Notes: a model not told the origin generated them from the sequence alone. 64,000 nucleotides of DNA from Pseudalkalibacillus decolorationis (GCF_024609785.1 NZ_JANHJQ010000004.1:62001-126000); one strand, 5' to 3'. Numbered from the stretch's first letter, positions 34,927 to 43,445 are shown. A program made the numbers and translations.

Positions 34927-35077
34927 TAAGAAAAGCGCAAGCGCCCTGGGTAGCCACGAAGGTCAATGGAAGGCAACTGAGGAGGCTGTTGCCGCCGGAA
35001 GGGGACTGAAGTGATCCAAATGGCTGGGCGCTGGAGCTAGACATTGCCTCTTTGCATCAAAATTTTATACTTTCTTA
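34927..35077 (+). repeat. Family B repeat, short form
   Basis: TAAGAAAAGCGCAAGCGCCC to TTTTATACTTTCTTACC, 20 bp after the aminopeptidase stop. Lacks the inner block of about 50 bp present in long copies. A long copy follows 5 bp later in the same orientation. Confidence 0.92.
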
Positions 35078-35081
35078 CCTC

Positions 35082-35293
35082 TTACGAAAAGCGCAAGCGC
35101 CCTGCTTAGCCACGAAGGTCACTGGAAGACCGACGAGGAGGCTCGGCCCAAACAAGTTCGGTCCTGCGTGGGAATATACATGGAGTACTTCAGTGTGTTG
35201 CCGCCACAGGAGGTCTGAAGTGATCCAAGTGGTGGGGCGCTGAAGCTGGACATTACATCCATGCCGCAAACTTTTATACTTTCTTAACGTGTT
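35082..35293 (+). repeat. Family B repeat, long form
   Basis: About 210 bp, more than 95% identical by eye to 40286-40492; ends TTTATACTTTCTTAACGTGT, exactly the family A right end. Together with the preceding short copy it fills most of the 34908-35370 interval. Confidence 0.93.
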
Positions 35294-35370
35294 AAAAACT
35301 CTGTGAAAAAACATTATCCGTAGAGTAAAAAATTACACAAAGTAGAGACAAATTACTAGGGGGAAAAGCT

Positions 35371-35952
35371 ATGATTACACGATCGATACGAAACGGCCAA
35401 CGTATCTATCTTGGCCGATTTAAAGAAGAGGATCTTGAAACGATATCGAGCTGGTATCACGATGATGAGTATATGCGCTGCATGGACGCCTCTCCATCGT
35501 TTCCACTTCTTGCCCGTGATTTTAAAGAATGGGTAGAACAAAAACCGAAGGAGCACAAATCCTATTTATTTGCTGTTCGATTAAAAGAAGATGATCGAGT
35601 TCTCGGTTGGGTCGACATCGATGGAATCCTATGGCCACATCGAAACGCTTGGCTTGCAATCGGTATTGGCGAACGGGACATTTGGCAGCAAGGGATTGGC
35701 TATGAAACAATGCAGCTCGTCCTTGATTTCGCTTATAATGAACTGAACCTGCACCGTATACAGTTAAGCGTATTCAGCTATAACAAGCGAGCAATAAAGC
35801 TATACGAACGACTCGGCTTTACGTATGAAGGAGCACAGCGTGAATTCGTATTCCGGGATGGAGAAGCCCATGACATGCTCATGTACGGGCTATTGCGTCG
35901 AGAGTGGCTTGAGCTTAACCAAAAACAAGATACAAAGCCTATTTTCGAATAA
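35371..35952 (+). CDS. GNAT family N-acetyltransferase
   Basis: 193 residues. The RimJ/RimL-like acetyltransferase fold: RIYLGRFKEEDLETISSWYH at the start, acetyl-CoA loop IGIGERDIWQQGIGYETMQL, and C-terminal LHRIQLSVFSYNKRAIKLYE with RLGFTYEGAQREFVF. Substrate unknown: a ribosomal protein N-terminus, amino sugar or antibiotic are all possible for this subfamily. Ribosome binding site AGGGGG. Monocistronic. Confidence 0.88.
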   Translation: MITRSIRNGQRIYLGRFKEEDLETISSWYHDDEYMRCMDASPSFPLLARDFKEWVEQKPKEHKSYLFAVRLKEDDRVLGWVDIDGILWPHRNAWLAIGIGERDIWQQGIGYETMQLVLDFAYNELNLHRIQLSVFSYNKRAIKLYERLGFTYEGAQREFVFRDGEAHDMLMYGLLRREWLELNQKQDTKPIFE

Positions 35953-36082
35953 GATTGCTTTAACTCTACAATTCAACACGTTTCTTTTTCTAAAGGAAAC
36001 TTGATATAATTAAAGATACGATAAAAAAAACATAGATTTCATATAGGAATTCCAATAGATTGAACACTAGGAGGTTTTACAG

Positions 36083-36892
36083 TTGAAAAAGGCATTAACG
36101 ATTGCAGGCTCTGACAGCTCGGGCGGCGCTGGGATTCAGGCTGATTTAAAAACATTTCAAGAATTGAACGTTTATGGTATGTCCGCGTTAACCACAATTG
36201 TGTCGATGGATCCAGACAACAGTTGGCAACACAATGTTTTCCCGCAAGAAGTAAGTACGGTTGAGGCACAATTAAAGACTATTGTATCTGTTGGTGTGGA
36301 AGCGGTGAAAACAGGTATGCTTGGTTCCCCTGAAATCATCGAACTTGCTGCTAATACGATAAAAGAAAACAAGCTACCAAACGTAGTCATTGATCCCGTT
36401 ATGGTTTGTAAAGGAGCTGAGGAGGTGCTTCACCCCGAAAACACGGATGCACTACGCGATATCCTTGTTCCAACGGCTGATGTTGCGACACCAAACCTTT
36501 TCGAGGCAGCATTCCTTGCAAAACAAAAACCGATTACAACGGTGGACGACATGAAGGAAGCGGCAAAGAAAATTCATGAAACGGGTGCGAAGTATGTCTT
36601 GATCAAGGGCGGAGCTAAACTGGAGCATTCAAACGCAATTGACCTTTTGTATGACGGAAAAGAATTCAGCATTCTTGAGTCTGAAAAGATTGATACACCA
36701 TACACGCACGGCGCGGGATGCACTTATTCTGCCGCGATAACAGCAAGCCTAGCACAAGGAAAACCCGTTCGGGAAGCGATCGAGGCTGCAAAAGCATTCA
36801 TTACAGAAGCAATCCGTCACTCGTTCCGCTTAAACGAATATGTTGGACCAACTAATCATGCAGCTTATAAGCAATTGGTTGCACAAAAATAA
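36083..36892 (+). CDS. pdxK: Pyridoxine/pyridoxal/pyridoxamine kinase (ThiD-like)
   Basis: 269 residues from a TTG start with TAGGAGG 7 bases upstream. Ribokinase-fold enzyme: MKKALTIAGSDSSGGAGIQA at the N-terminus, VVIDPVMVCKGAEEVL, ITPNLFEA-type ATNPLFEA region, and the catalytic anion hole DTPYTHGAGCTYSAAI with the base Cys/Gly-rich loop. It follows B. subtilis PdxK (formerly ThiD/YjbV-like, about 271 aa) closely through most of its length, including the IDTPYTHGAGCT and NQYVGPT-like NEYVGPTNHAA segments. It phosphorylates B6 vitamers, possibly also HMP. No thi genes adjoin it, supporting the salvage role. Confidence 0.82.
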   Translation: MKKALTIAGSDSSGGAGIQADLKTFQELNVYGMSALTTIVSMDPDNSWQHNVFPQEVSTVEAQLKTIVSVGVEAVKTGMLGSPEIIELAANTIKENKLPNVVIDPVMVCKGAEEVLHPENTDALRDILVPTADVATPNLFEAAFLAKQKPITTVDDMKEAAKKIHETGAKYVLIKGGAKLEHSNAIDLLYDGKEFSILESEKIDTPYTHGAGCTYSAAITASLAQGKPVREAIEAAKAFITEAIRHSFRLNEYVGPTNHAAYKQLVAQK

Positions 36893-36970
36893 CGAAGCAT
36901 TCATACAAACATACACGTCTAATTTCTAGTACAATGTAAGATAGATGTTGTATTTGTAGGAGGGATTTTT

Positions 36971-37318
36971 TTGGATCCAATTGATACTACGAAAGTACAA
37001 GCCGTTATTGAACGGTTTGTTGATAAGGATGTCTATATTCACCTTGAGACAACGAATGGCGCGTATGCTTCTCACTTTAATGAATCATTTTTTTCAGCAG
37101 GAGCCTATATTCGCAATGGAAAAATTCGTTATACCCGTGGAAAAATCACTGGAGACGAACCGTATCGTGTTGGTCTGAAAATGGAACTTGGCTGGATTTA
37201 TGCGGAGGGGATCACCCACTGGGAGCTCGATGGTGAAAACCGTCTCCTAATGGCAGGGTACGATAAAGATGGAAAGCTTGCCGTCGCACTGCAGATCAGT
37301 GAAACTCCTTTTGATTAA
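36971..37318 (+). CDS. yojF: YojF family protein (DUF1806)
   Basis: 115 residues from a TTG start with TAGGAGG upstream. The family pattern: VQAVIERFVDKDVYIHLETT, SFFSAGAYIRNGKIRYTRGK and LKMELGWIYAEGITHWELD. YojF is encoded directly upstream of bshB2 (yojG) in many Bacillus and may assist bacillithiol metabolism; its activity is not known. Here a family A repeat of 95 bp separates it from bshB2. Confidence 0.85.
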   Translation: MDPIDTTKVQAVIERFVDKDVYIHLETTNGAYASHFNESFFSAGAYIRNGKIRYTRGKITGDEPYRVGLKMELGWIYAEGITHWELDGENRLLMAGYDKDGKLAVALQISETPFD

Positions 37319-37338
37319 GGAAAAGCGGAAGGTGCGAA

Positions 37339-37433
37339 TAAAGAAACCTTGGCTAGCGCCAAGCCTTAGCGCTGGCGATCGCCTTAGTTGCGCTTATACT
37401 ATAGAAAGTATTTTTATACTTTCTTAACGTGTA
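37339..37433 (+). repeat. Family A palindromic repeat, copy 5
   Basis: Consensus copy (AAACCTTGGC instead of AAACTTGGC) placed inside the yojF-bshB2 gene pair; its right end is 6 bp from the bshB2 ribosome binding site. Confidence 0.93.
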
Positions 37434-37455
37434 AAAAATGAAAGGAGTGGACCAA

Positions 37456-38124
37456 ATGGAAAAGCATGATCACGTCCTTGTCGTATTCCCTCATCCGGAT
37501 GACGAAGCATTTGGTGTTTCCGGATCGATTGCATCTTTCATACAAAATGGAACACCTGTGACTTATATGTGCCTGACCCTTGGAGAAATGGGGCGAAATA
37601 TGGGAAACCCACCCTTCGCGAACCGTGAAACCCTTCCATTGATTCGTAAAAAGGAATTAACAGCAGCCTGTGACGTTCTTGGGATCAAAGACGTACGAAT
37701 GATGGGCTATCGCGATAAAACGATCGAATTTGAAGATAATGCCCTGATTGCGAAACAAGTAACTGATGTAATCGATGAACTGAAGCCGACACTCGTTATC
37801 ACCTTTTACCCTGGTTACAGTGTGCATCCTGACCATGATTCGTGCGGTGAAGCGGTTATTGAGGCAGTAAGGAAGCTTCCTGAATCAGAACGTCCGAAGG
37901 TAGAATGTGTCGCTTTCTCTAACAACTGTGTCGAAGAGCTTGGAGAAGCGGATGTCAGTCGTGATGTAAGTACTGTTCAGGACAAGAAGATTTCCACGAT
38001 TGAAGCACACCGATCACAAACAGCGGGTCTCATAGCGGGAGTAAAGAAACGCCTTAAAGCCAATGAAGAAGAACTGCTCAACTGGTTGCAAAAAGAACGC
38101 TTCTGGACGTATAAATTTGATTAG
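37456..38124 (+). CDS. bshB2: Bacillithiol biosynthesis N-acetyl-GlcN-malate deacetylase BshB2
   Basis: 222 residues from the ATG at 37456 (AAAGGAG, 8-base spacing); an earlier ATG at 37438 overlaps that ribosome binding site. LmbE-like zinc deacetylase: VVFPHPDDEAFGVSGS with the His-Pro-Asp-Asp zinc/base motif, RMMGYRDKTIEFEDN, and the third ligand in YPGYSVHPDHDSCGEAV. It deacetylates GlcNAc-malate in the bacillithiol pathway. B. subtilis BshB2 (YojG) is 221 aa. The neighbour yojF supports the call. Confidence 0.93.
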   Translation: MEKHDHVLVVFPHPDDEAFGVSGSIASFIQNGTPVTYMCLTLGEMGRNMGNPPFANRETLPLIRKKELTAACDVLGIKDVRMMGYRDKTIEFEDNALIAKQVTDVIDELKPTLVITFYPGYSVHPDHDSCGEAVIEAVRKLPESERPKVECVAFSNNCVEELGEADVSRDVSTVQDKKISTIEAHRSQTAGLIAGVKKRLKANEEELLNWLQKERFWTYKFD

Positions 38125-38129
38125 GATTT

Positions 38130-38168
38130 ATAAGGGAGCATTGAACTTTCAATGCTCCCTTGTGTTTG
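38130..38168 (+). terminator. bshB2 terminator
   Basis: Stem GGGAGCATTGA (38134-38144) / TCAATGCTCCC (38149-38159) followed by TTGTGTTTG, 6 bp after the stop codon. Confidence 0.88.
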
Positions 38169-38170
38169 TA

Positions 38171-38312
38171 CGGGAGGAAAGTATAACTTTTCATCAAAGA
38201 GCAAATCGAAGCGGGTGAAAAATTTAAGTCCCAGTATAAGCTCAAGGGGCTTTAGAGCTAAAGCTCAGCCTACGCAATGCGCTTGGCCATGCCACGTTTT
38301 CTTACTATCAAT
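38171..38312 (-). repeat. Degenerate family A repeat, inverted
   Basis: Recognisable ends GGAAAGTATAAC at the left and CATGCCACGTTTTCTTA at the right, with AGTATAAGCTCAAGG and GAGCTAAAGCTCAGCC inside. An expanded, diverged member starting 12 bp after the bshB2 terminator. It touches the last bases of nsrR. Confidence 0.5.
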
Positions 38313-38751
38313 GAAACCCCATATTAAAAAGCTTCTGGAATGCGGATTTATTGAAGGTTAAGTCAGCAAGAGTATATCCGTCAAGTACTTTAAAATAGGC
38401 TTCCAAGGCTTCGTTCAATACTCCTTTTAATCCACAAACCGGACTGATGATACACCCATTCCGTGAATCTTCAAAGCATTCAACGATATAGAAGTCCTCC
38501 TCTGTCTTTCGAATCACCTCACCGATATTGATCTCTTCTGGACGTTTGTTTAATCGTATTCCTCCATTACGCCCACGAACGGTTTGGATTAATCCAAGCT
38601 TCCCTAATTCGTGTATGACCTTCATCAGATGATTTTTCGAAATTTGATACATATCTGCAATATCTTTTATGTTAATGAGATGATTATCCTTTTGTACAGC
38701 GAGATAAATCAGCACGCGTAAGGAATAATCCGTATAATTCGTTAATCTCAT
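38308..38751 (-). CDS. nsrR: NO-sensing Rrf2 family repressor NsrR
   Basis: 147 residues. Winged helix N-terminus MRLTNYTDYSLRVLIYLAVQ with recognition region YQISKNHLMKVIHELGKLGL. The three cluster ligands Cys92, Cys100 and Cys106 sit in VECFEDSRNGCIISPVCGLK, exactly at the positions and spacing of known NsrR [Fe-S] cysteines. NO destroys the cluster and releases repression. The divergent neighbour is hmp, the classical NsrR target, with two matching operators in the shared intergenic region. Ribosome binding site AAAAGGGAAGAGG. Confidence 0.93.
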   Translation of the reverse strand: MRLTNYTDYSLRVLIYLAVQKDNHLINIKDIADMYQISKNHLMKVIHELGKLGLIQTVRGRNGGIRLNKRPEEINIGEVIRKTEEDFYIVECFEDSRNGCIISPVCGLKGVLNEALEAYFKVLDGYTLADLTFNKSAFQKLFNMGFH

Positions 38752-38833
38752 TCTTTATCCTCTTCCCTTTTTGCCTTCTTTAGCGTCTATCTTACCATTC
38801 TCTAATTGCTTATTAAAGAATTGTGAACAACGA

Positions 38834-38861
38834 TTGACACTAAATATGGTGGAACTATGAA
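38834..38861 (+). promoter_or_regulatory. Candidate hmp promoter
   Basis: TTGACA (38834-38839) and TATGAA (38856-38861), 16-bp spacing. The first NsrR operator starts on the last base of the -10, so bound NsrR would block RNA polymerase. Confidence 0.5.
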
Positions 38862-38883
38862 AGATGTATTTAAAATATTGCTT
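38861..38883. promoter_or_regulatory. NsrR operator 1 of hmp
   Basis: AAGATGTATTTAAAATATTG followed by CTT: an imperfect dyad of the Gram-positive/enterobacterial NsrR consensus (AAGATGYATTT half-sites). It overlaps the -10 region of the hmp promoter. Confidence 0.7.
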
Positions 38884-38907
38884 TAACACAACAATGGGTC
38901 TACGATA

Positions 38908-38930
38908 AAGATGTATTTAAAATACTTCTT
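38908..38930. promoter_or_regulatory. NsrR operator 2 of hmp
   Basis: AAGATGTATTTAAAATACTT followed by CTT: nearly perfect dyad (AAGA-n-GTATTT / AAATAC-n-TCTT). Its centre is 47 bp from that of operator 1, and it ends 22 bp before the hmp start codon. Confidence 0.78.
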
Positions 38931-38952
38931 TTATCGAAAGGGGCTACCAATC

Positions 38953-40170
38953 ATGCTAGAGCAAAAAACAATCAATACGATTAAAGCGACCGTTCCCATG
39001 TTAAAGGAGCATGGAACGACGATTACGACACGATTTTACGAACTGCTTTTCCAAAACCATCCTGATCTATTAAATATTTTCAACCACTCCAACCAAGAAA
39101 AGGGCCGTCAGCAACAAGCACTTGCAAATGCGGTTTATGCAGCAGCCGTCCATATTGACAGACTTGAAGAAATCTTGCCTGCAGTCAAACAAATTGCCCA
39201 TAAACACCGCAGCCTTGGGGTTCGTCCAGAACATTATCCAATTGTGGGAAAAAATCTACTAGCTGCAATTAAAGATGTACTTGGTGATGCCGCAACTGAC
39301 GAGATTATCCAAGCATGGGGGAAGGCTTACCAAGTAATTGCAGATGCTTTTATCAATGTTGAAAAAGAGATGTATGAGAAAGCAAAGCAACAACAAGGCG
39401 GCTGGGAAGGTGATCGCGAATTCATACTTATGAAAAAAGAGGTGGAAAGCAGAGTAATTACGTCCTTTTACTTACAACCGTTAGATGGTGGTGAGCTTAC
39501 AGGGTTTCTAGCAGGTCAGTATGTCAGTGTAAAAGTACAACTCCCGAATGATCCTTATACGCACATTCGCCAATACAGTCTCTCAGATGCTCCGGGAAAA
39601 GACTATTATCGCTTAAGCATTAAGCATGAAGGAATCGTCTCAACCTATCTACATGAATGCGTTGAAGAAGGTAATACGATTCTCCTAAGTGCTCCAGCCG
39701 GTGATTTTACGTTGAACATGAACGAGGAACGACCATTAGTTTTGATCGCTGGAGGTGTTGGTTTCACCCCACTGATGAGTATGCTTGAAACGAGCTTAAG
39801 AGATACTCCAGACCGTGACATCTACTATATCCATGCAGCAGTTAATGGAGAATACCAGGCAATGGGCCAACATGTACTCGAGCTGACTGAACACCATGAT
39901 CATTTGAAAGCTTACTTCTGTTACGAGAATCCGACTGACAAGGACCGCCTTAATACGTGTTTTGGAAAAGAAGGGTACATCGATCTTCCTTGGCTGCAAA
40001 CGGTTCTTCCAAGTCGTGATGCGGATCACTATGTATGCGGTCCAGAAGGGTTTATGAAGGCTGTCATTTCCGGATTGAAAAAATCAGGAGTAACTCCCAA
40101 GCAAATCAACTATGAATTTTTCGGTCCAGCTATTGACCTTTCAAAAGAACTACAGGCATCAGCTGGATAA
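38953..40170 (+). CDS. hmp: Flavohemoglobin (NO dioxygenase)
   Basis: 405 residues from the ATG at 38953 (AAAGGGG upstream); the frame is open 14 codons further, but that stretch overlaps the NsrR operator. Globin domain 1-140 with TyrB10 = Tyr29, GlnE7 = Gln53 and proximal His85 ([16 protein letters not shown]), matching E. coli Hmp numbering. The FAD-binding domain has [20 protein letters not shown], and the NAD domain has [16 protein letters not shown] and [13 protein letters not shown]. It oxidises NO to nitrate with O2 and NAD(P)H. Controlled by the divergent nsrR gene. Confidence 0.96.
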   Translation: MLEQKTINTIKATVPMLKEHGTTITTRFYELLFQNHPDLLNIFNHSNQEKGRQQQALANAVYAAAVHIDRLEEILPAVKQIAHKHRSLGVRPEHYPIVGKNLLAAIKDVLGDAATDEIIQAWGKAYQVIADAFINVEKEMYEKAKQQQGGWEGDREFILMKKEVESRVITSFYLQPLDGGELTGFLAGQYVSVKVQLPNDPYTHIRQYSLSDAPGKDYYRLSIKHEGIVSTYLHECVEEGNTILLSAPAGDFTLNMNEERPLVLIAGGVGFTPLMSMLETSLRDTPDRDIYYIHAAVNGEYQAMGQHVLELTEHHDHLKAYFCYENPTDKDRLNTCFGKEGYIDLPWLQTVLPSRDADHYVCGPEGFMKAVISGLKKSGVTPKQINYEFFGPAIDLSKELQASAG

Positions 40171-40191
40171 AGAGTATATCCGGAATTCAAT

Positions 40192-40286
40192 TAAAGAAAA
40201 CTTGGCTAGCGCCAAGCCTTAGCGTAGGCGATCGCCGTAGTTGCGCTTATACTATAGAAAGTATTTTTTATACTTTCTTAACGTGT
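40192..40286 (+). repeat. Family A palindromic repeat, copy 6
   Basis: Variant with AGCGTAGGCGATCGCCGTAG and a longer T loop in the second hairpin. Directly fused at its right end (GTGTAAAG) to a long family B copy, so the two form a composite of about 300 bp. Confidence 0.93.
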
Positions 40287-40492
40287 AAAGAAAAGCGCAA
40301 GCGCCCTGCTTAGCCACGAAGGTCACTGGAAGACCGACGAGGAGGCTCGGCCCAAACAAGTTCGGCCCTGCGTGGGAATATACATGGAGTACTTCAGTGT
40401 GTTGCCGCCGCAGAAGGCCTGAAGTGATCCAAGTGGTTGGGCGCTGAAGCTGGACATTACATCCATGCCGCAAACTTTTATACTTTCTTTAC
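40286..40492 (+). repeat. Family B repeat, long form
   Basis: TAAAGAAAAGCGCAAGCGCC to ACTTTTATACTTTCTTTAC. Reference long copy with inner block GGGAATATACATGGAGTACT. It stops 12 bp before the msrAB terminator. Confidence 0.94.
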
Positions 40493-40502
40493 TCACAAGA
40501 AA

Positions 40503-40533
40503 CAGGGATGACGCAAAACTACGTCATCCCTTA
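40503..40533 (-). terminator. msrAB terminator
   Basis: Stem GGGATGACG (40505-40513) / CGTCATCCC (40522-40530), followed on the minus strand by TGTTTCTTG. It begins 5 bp past the msrAB stop. Confidence 0.75.
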
Positions 40534-40537
40534 TACT

Positions 40538-41503
40538 TTAATCAAATAACTGTTTATATTCGCTAAGCCCTTCTTTATCTAGATCCTCTTTTGCAATAAA
40601 CCGAAGTGCTGCTGAATTGATGCAATAGCGTACTCCCTTTGGCCCCGGCCCATCAGGAAATACATGTCCTAAGTGGGAATCGGCTTCCTTACTCCGTACT
40701 TCTGTCCGAATCATGCCATGACCCAAGTCTTCCTTTTCCTCGATTTGTGCCAATCGGATCGGTTTCGTAAAACTCGGCCAACCGCAGCCTGCATCGTATT
40801 GATCTTTTGAACTGAAGAGCGGCTCACCAGAAACGACATCAACATATATTCCTTCTTTTTCATTGTTCCAGAATTCATTATTGAAGGGCGGCTCTGTACC
40901 ATTTTCCTGCGTCACCTTGTATTGCATATCCGTCAGGCGTTCTCGAAGCTCTTTCTCATCCTTTTTAGCTTTCCAATTTGTTTCAATAAAATCTTTACGT
41001 CCTGATCCTTTGTGAAATTGATTGTAATGAAACGGATTCTTTTTATAATATCCTTGATGATAGTCTTCTGCTGAATAAAAGGCGGATGCTTTAATAATAT
41101 CAGTGACGATTGGTTTCTGAAAACGCCCGCTCTCTTCCAGTTCTCTTTTCGAAGCCTCTGCTTTTTCCTTTTGTTCCTCATTGTGATAATAAATCGCCGT
41201 TTTGTAGGACTCTCCACGATCGTAAAACTGGCCGCCTGGATCTGTCGGATCAATTTGCTGCCAATAGAGCTTTAACAGCTTTTTATATGGGAATACATTA
41301 GGATCAAACGTGATTTGAACCGCTTCACGATGCCCAGTCGTATTCGATTTCACCTGTTCATACGTCGGATTTTCTATATGTCCACCGGTATAGCCTGAAA
41401 CCACTTTTTCAATCCCGGGCATCTCATCGAATGGCTTGACCATACACCAGAAACAGCCTCCCGCAAAAGTGGCATGCTCGAAACGTTCATTGCTTTCAGT
41501 CAT
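40538..41503 (-). CDS. msrAB: Bifunctional peptide methionine sulfoxide reductase MsrA-MsrB
   Basis: 321 residues from the ATG at 41503 (CAGGAGG, 6-base spacing); a longer frame exists but its start lacks a ribosome binding site. MsrA domain 1-160 with the active site [13 protein letters not shown] (Cys17). MsrB domain about 175-321 with [14 protein letters not shown] and the catalytic Cys in [13 protein letters not shown]. One zinc pair of many MsrB proteins (CxxC twice) is not evident. It repairs both S and R methionine sulfoxides. In B. subtilis msrA and msrB are separate genes; fusions are known in other Firmicutes. Confidence 0.95.
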   Translation of the reverse strand: MTESNERFEHATFAGGCFWCMVKPFDEMPGIEKVVSGYTGGHIENPTYEQVKSNTTGHREAVQITFDPNVFPYKKLLKLYWQQIDPTDPGGQFYDRGESYKTAIYYHNEEQKEKAEASKRELEESGRFQKPIVTDIIKASAFYSAEDYHQGYYKKNPFHYNQFHKGSGRKDFIETNWKAKKDEKELRERLTDMQYKVTQENGTEPPFNNEFWNNEKEGIYVDVVSGEPLFSSKDQYDAGCGWPSFTKPIRLAQIEEKEDLGHGMIRTEVRSKEADSHLGHVFPDGPGPKGVRYCINSAALRFIAKEDLDKEGLSEYKQLFD

Positions 41504-41580
41504 TTGAATCCCTCCTGAATATCGCTTTTTCCTTAACATAACCTGTTTTCAAAAGGAATTACAGAAAAATGCTTATTATT

Positions 41581-42756
41581 TTACTTTAAAGGCTTTTCTG
41601 CAACTAACGTAAATGTCTTTGGGAGCCCGATGTCATGGACCTTCTGATTCGGTTCCTCATCTAATACTTTGATAACAAGCCCTTCCTGTGCGACCGCTGT
41701 AACCAATTCTCCTAAGGTCCATTTCCGTTGCAATACATTTGTTACTGGAGCAGCCTCCCCTGATGCATACTTGGTGAATGCAACCTCTCTGCTATCAATT
41801 GTCGGATCGAAGTAATTTCCGCTTACTTTGTGCTTTTTCCCTTTTGAGGTAATCAATTTTGTCGAAATAGGATGAAATTCATGTAATACAAATTGGCCAC
41901 CTTCACACAGTAATTTGGAGATTGTTTCGACAAGTGGCTTCAAATCAATAAAATAGTGAAGGACACCAAGCTCCATTAAAACAATGTCAAAATCTCCTTC
42001 GCCTTCAAATGATAAAGCATCTGAAACCGTGTAATGAATAGTAACTCCAGCTGCACCGGCAAGTTCAGCCGCAAACCTAGCATTTTCCTGTGAAAAATCA
42101 ACAACTGTTACATGAGCCCCTAACATCGATAGCGCCACCGCTTTAATTCCGTTCGAACCCATCAAGTGAACAATTGATTTTCCTTTCACTGGCTTCATAT
42201 ACTTATAAAATGGCCTAAGCCTGCCTTCAGGATTCTGTGTTATTTTTTCAGCTACCTGATCAGGATTTCCATATCGATTGATCAATGCTTCGTAGTTATT
42301 CTGGTTCCATGCGAATTCATTCTGTTCTGTTACCATTTTTTGCTGGTTTTGTAAGTACTCACGGACAACACGAGCATATTTTGAAGTACCCGATAGCTCA
42401 TAATAAAGAGACTGACACCAATAATCCATCCCCTCTGTTTCTACTTGTATTCGAGAGGCATCTGCTCTGAGCACTTTATTGTAGATACAGTGCAGAGTGA
42501 CATCGATCCCATTCATCTGAAAATGAAAGCGACCGATTAACTGATCCTTCTCCAATCCGGATGGTGTATAAGAGTTAAAGAACCCATAGATATTTTCAAT
42601 CAGGTCCCATTGTACTTCTATTGAGACATCCCCCGGATCAGTTAAAACCCCTTGTAAAAACAATGCGGATTCCTCAACAAATTGATAAGGAACTGACTGT
42701 TCTTCTAACGTTGATGCAAGATTATATAAGTTAGCCCTATAGATGGATGTGTTCAT
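41581..42756 (-). CDS. Fusion: nucleotidyltransferase-like domain plus class I SAM methyltransferase
   Basis: 391 residues with GGAGGAC 3-5 bases before the ATG. The C-terminal 240 residues are a SAM methyltransferase: motif I region GKSIVHLMGSNGIKAVALSM with LGAHVTVVDFS, motif II around GDFDIVLMELGVLHYF, and FVLHEFHPISTKLI. The first 130 residues (SVPYQFVEESALFLQGVLTD, VSIEVQWDLIENIYGFF, GIDVTLHCIYN) look like a nucleotidyltransferase-fold domain of the family that measures a hydrophobic sheet followed by a Asp-rich strand, but the catalytic Asp pair is not obvious. The two parts are normally separate. Substrate unknown; the N-terminal call is tentative. Confidence 0.7.
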   Translation of the reverse strand: MNTSIYRANLYNLASTLEEQSVPYQFVEESALFLQGVLTDPGDVSIEVQWDLIENIYGFFNSYTPSGLEKDQLIGRFHFQMNGIDVTLHCIYNKVLRADASRIQVETEGMDYWCQSLYYELSGTSKYARVVREYLQNQQKMVTEQNEFAWNQNNYEALINRYGNPDQVAEKITQNPEGRLRPFYKYMKPVKGKSIVHLMGSNGIKAVALSMLGAHVTVVDFSQENARFAAELAGAAGVTIHYTVSDALSFEGEGDFDIVLMELGVLHYFIDLKPLVETISKLLCEGGQFVLHEFHPISTKLITSKGKKHKVSGNYFDPTIDSREVAFTKYASGEAAPVTNVLQRKWTLGELVTAVAQEGLVIKVLDEEPNQKVHDIGLPKTFTLVAEKPLK

Positions 42757-42920
42757 AAAGTCCTCCGTCTCTGCGTTCTGTTTCTAAAATGACAGATTCA
42801 CGTTGGAATTTCAACATATGGAGCATTCTTAGGTGAAAAAGGATTGGAAATTTGGCATTTGAGTAAAGCGGGTGTAGCTTTTAACAGCGCATTAGGCCTT
42901 TTTGTCGACAAAAAATAATT

Positions 42921-43030
42921 TTATCGGCGATTTTCCCCTTTTATCGGCGAAAAAATCAATATATCAGCGATTTTCCCTTTTTATCGGCGAAACACTAAAT
43001 ATATCAGCGAAATCCAGGATTTATCGGCGA
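42921..43030 (+). repeat. Family D phased array (TTATCGGCGA, 20-bp period)
   Basis: Six 10-bp cores start exactly every 20 bp (42921, 42941, 42961, 42981, 43001, 43021): TTATCGGCGA four times and ATATCAGCGA twice. Spacers are 10 bp and AT-rich with varying sequence. A weaker seventh unit (TTTGTCGACA) lies 20 bp earlier at 42901. Confidence 0.88.
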
Positions 43031-43412
43031 ATAGACCATCACTGGAGCATTAACAATATTAACATCCTTTTGGGCACCTCTTATCTCAGCTCCCCTATAA
43101 TTCCACAGAAAAAGAGCCCGAACGCATCCGAATTACTCGAAGTTGGTTTGCATCAGGCTCTTTCCCGTGGTTAATATTTCTGCTTATTGATGTGCTGGTT
43201 CTTTTGCTTCAACTTCCTCCTCTCCCTCTTAATCAGTTGAAACTTCCTTCTTATTCGGTTTCCTACTTTTCCGACAAATATCGTTCAAAGGTCGGAAATG
43301 AATAAACGGAACAAGGAAAGAAGGATGGAATAACAAAAAGGACTTTTAGACTGCAAGAGAGGGAGAAAAGAATTTCTCTAAATAAATCCTTCATTTTTCC
43401 GGTTCGTATCGA

Positions 43413-43443
43413 TAGAAAGTATTTTTATACTTTCTTAACGTGC
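43413..43443 (+). repeat. Partial family A repeat (right end only)
   Basis: Only the AGAAAGTAT-TTTT-ATACTTTCT hairpin and TTAACGTG end remain, 6 bp from a terminator hairpin. Confidence 0.85.
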
Positions 43444-43445
43444 AA

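Noticed and set aside
40252-40473. Open frame with the same start (MRHGCNVQLQRP) as frames at 30126 and 35075
   Set aside because: The similarity comes from the family B repeat itself; the frames lie on the repeat and have no translation signals.
42921-43030. CRISPR array
   Set aside because: Repeat (10 bp) and spacer (10 bp) are far too short, and no cas genes are in the window.
42902-43174. 90-codon open frame across the TTATCGGCGA array
   Set aside because: It is the translation of the 20-bp repeats, with no ribosome binding site and no plausible protein features.
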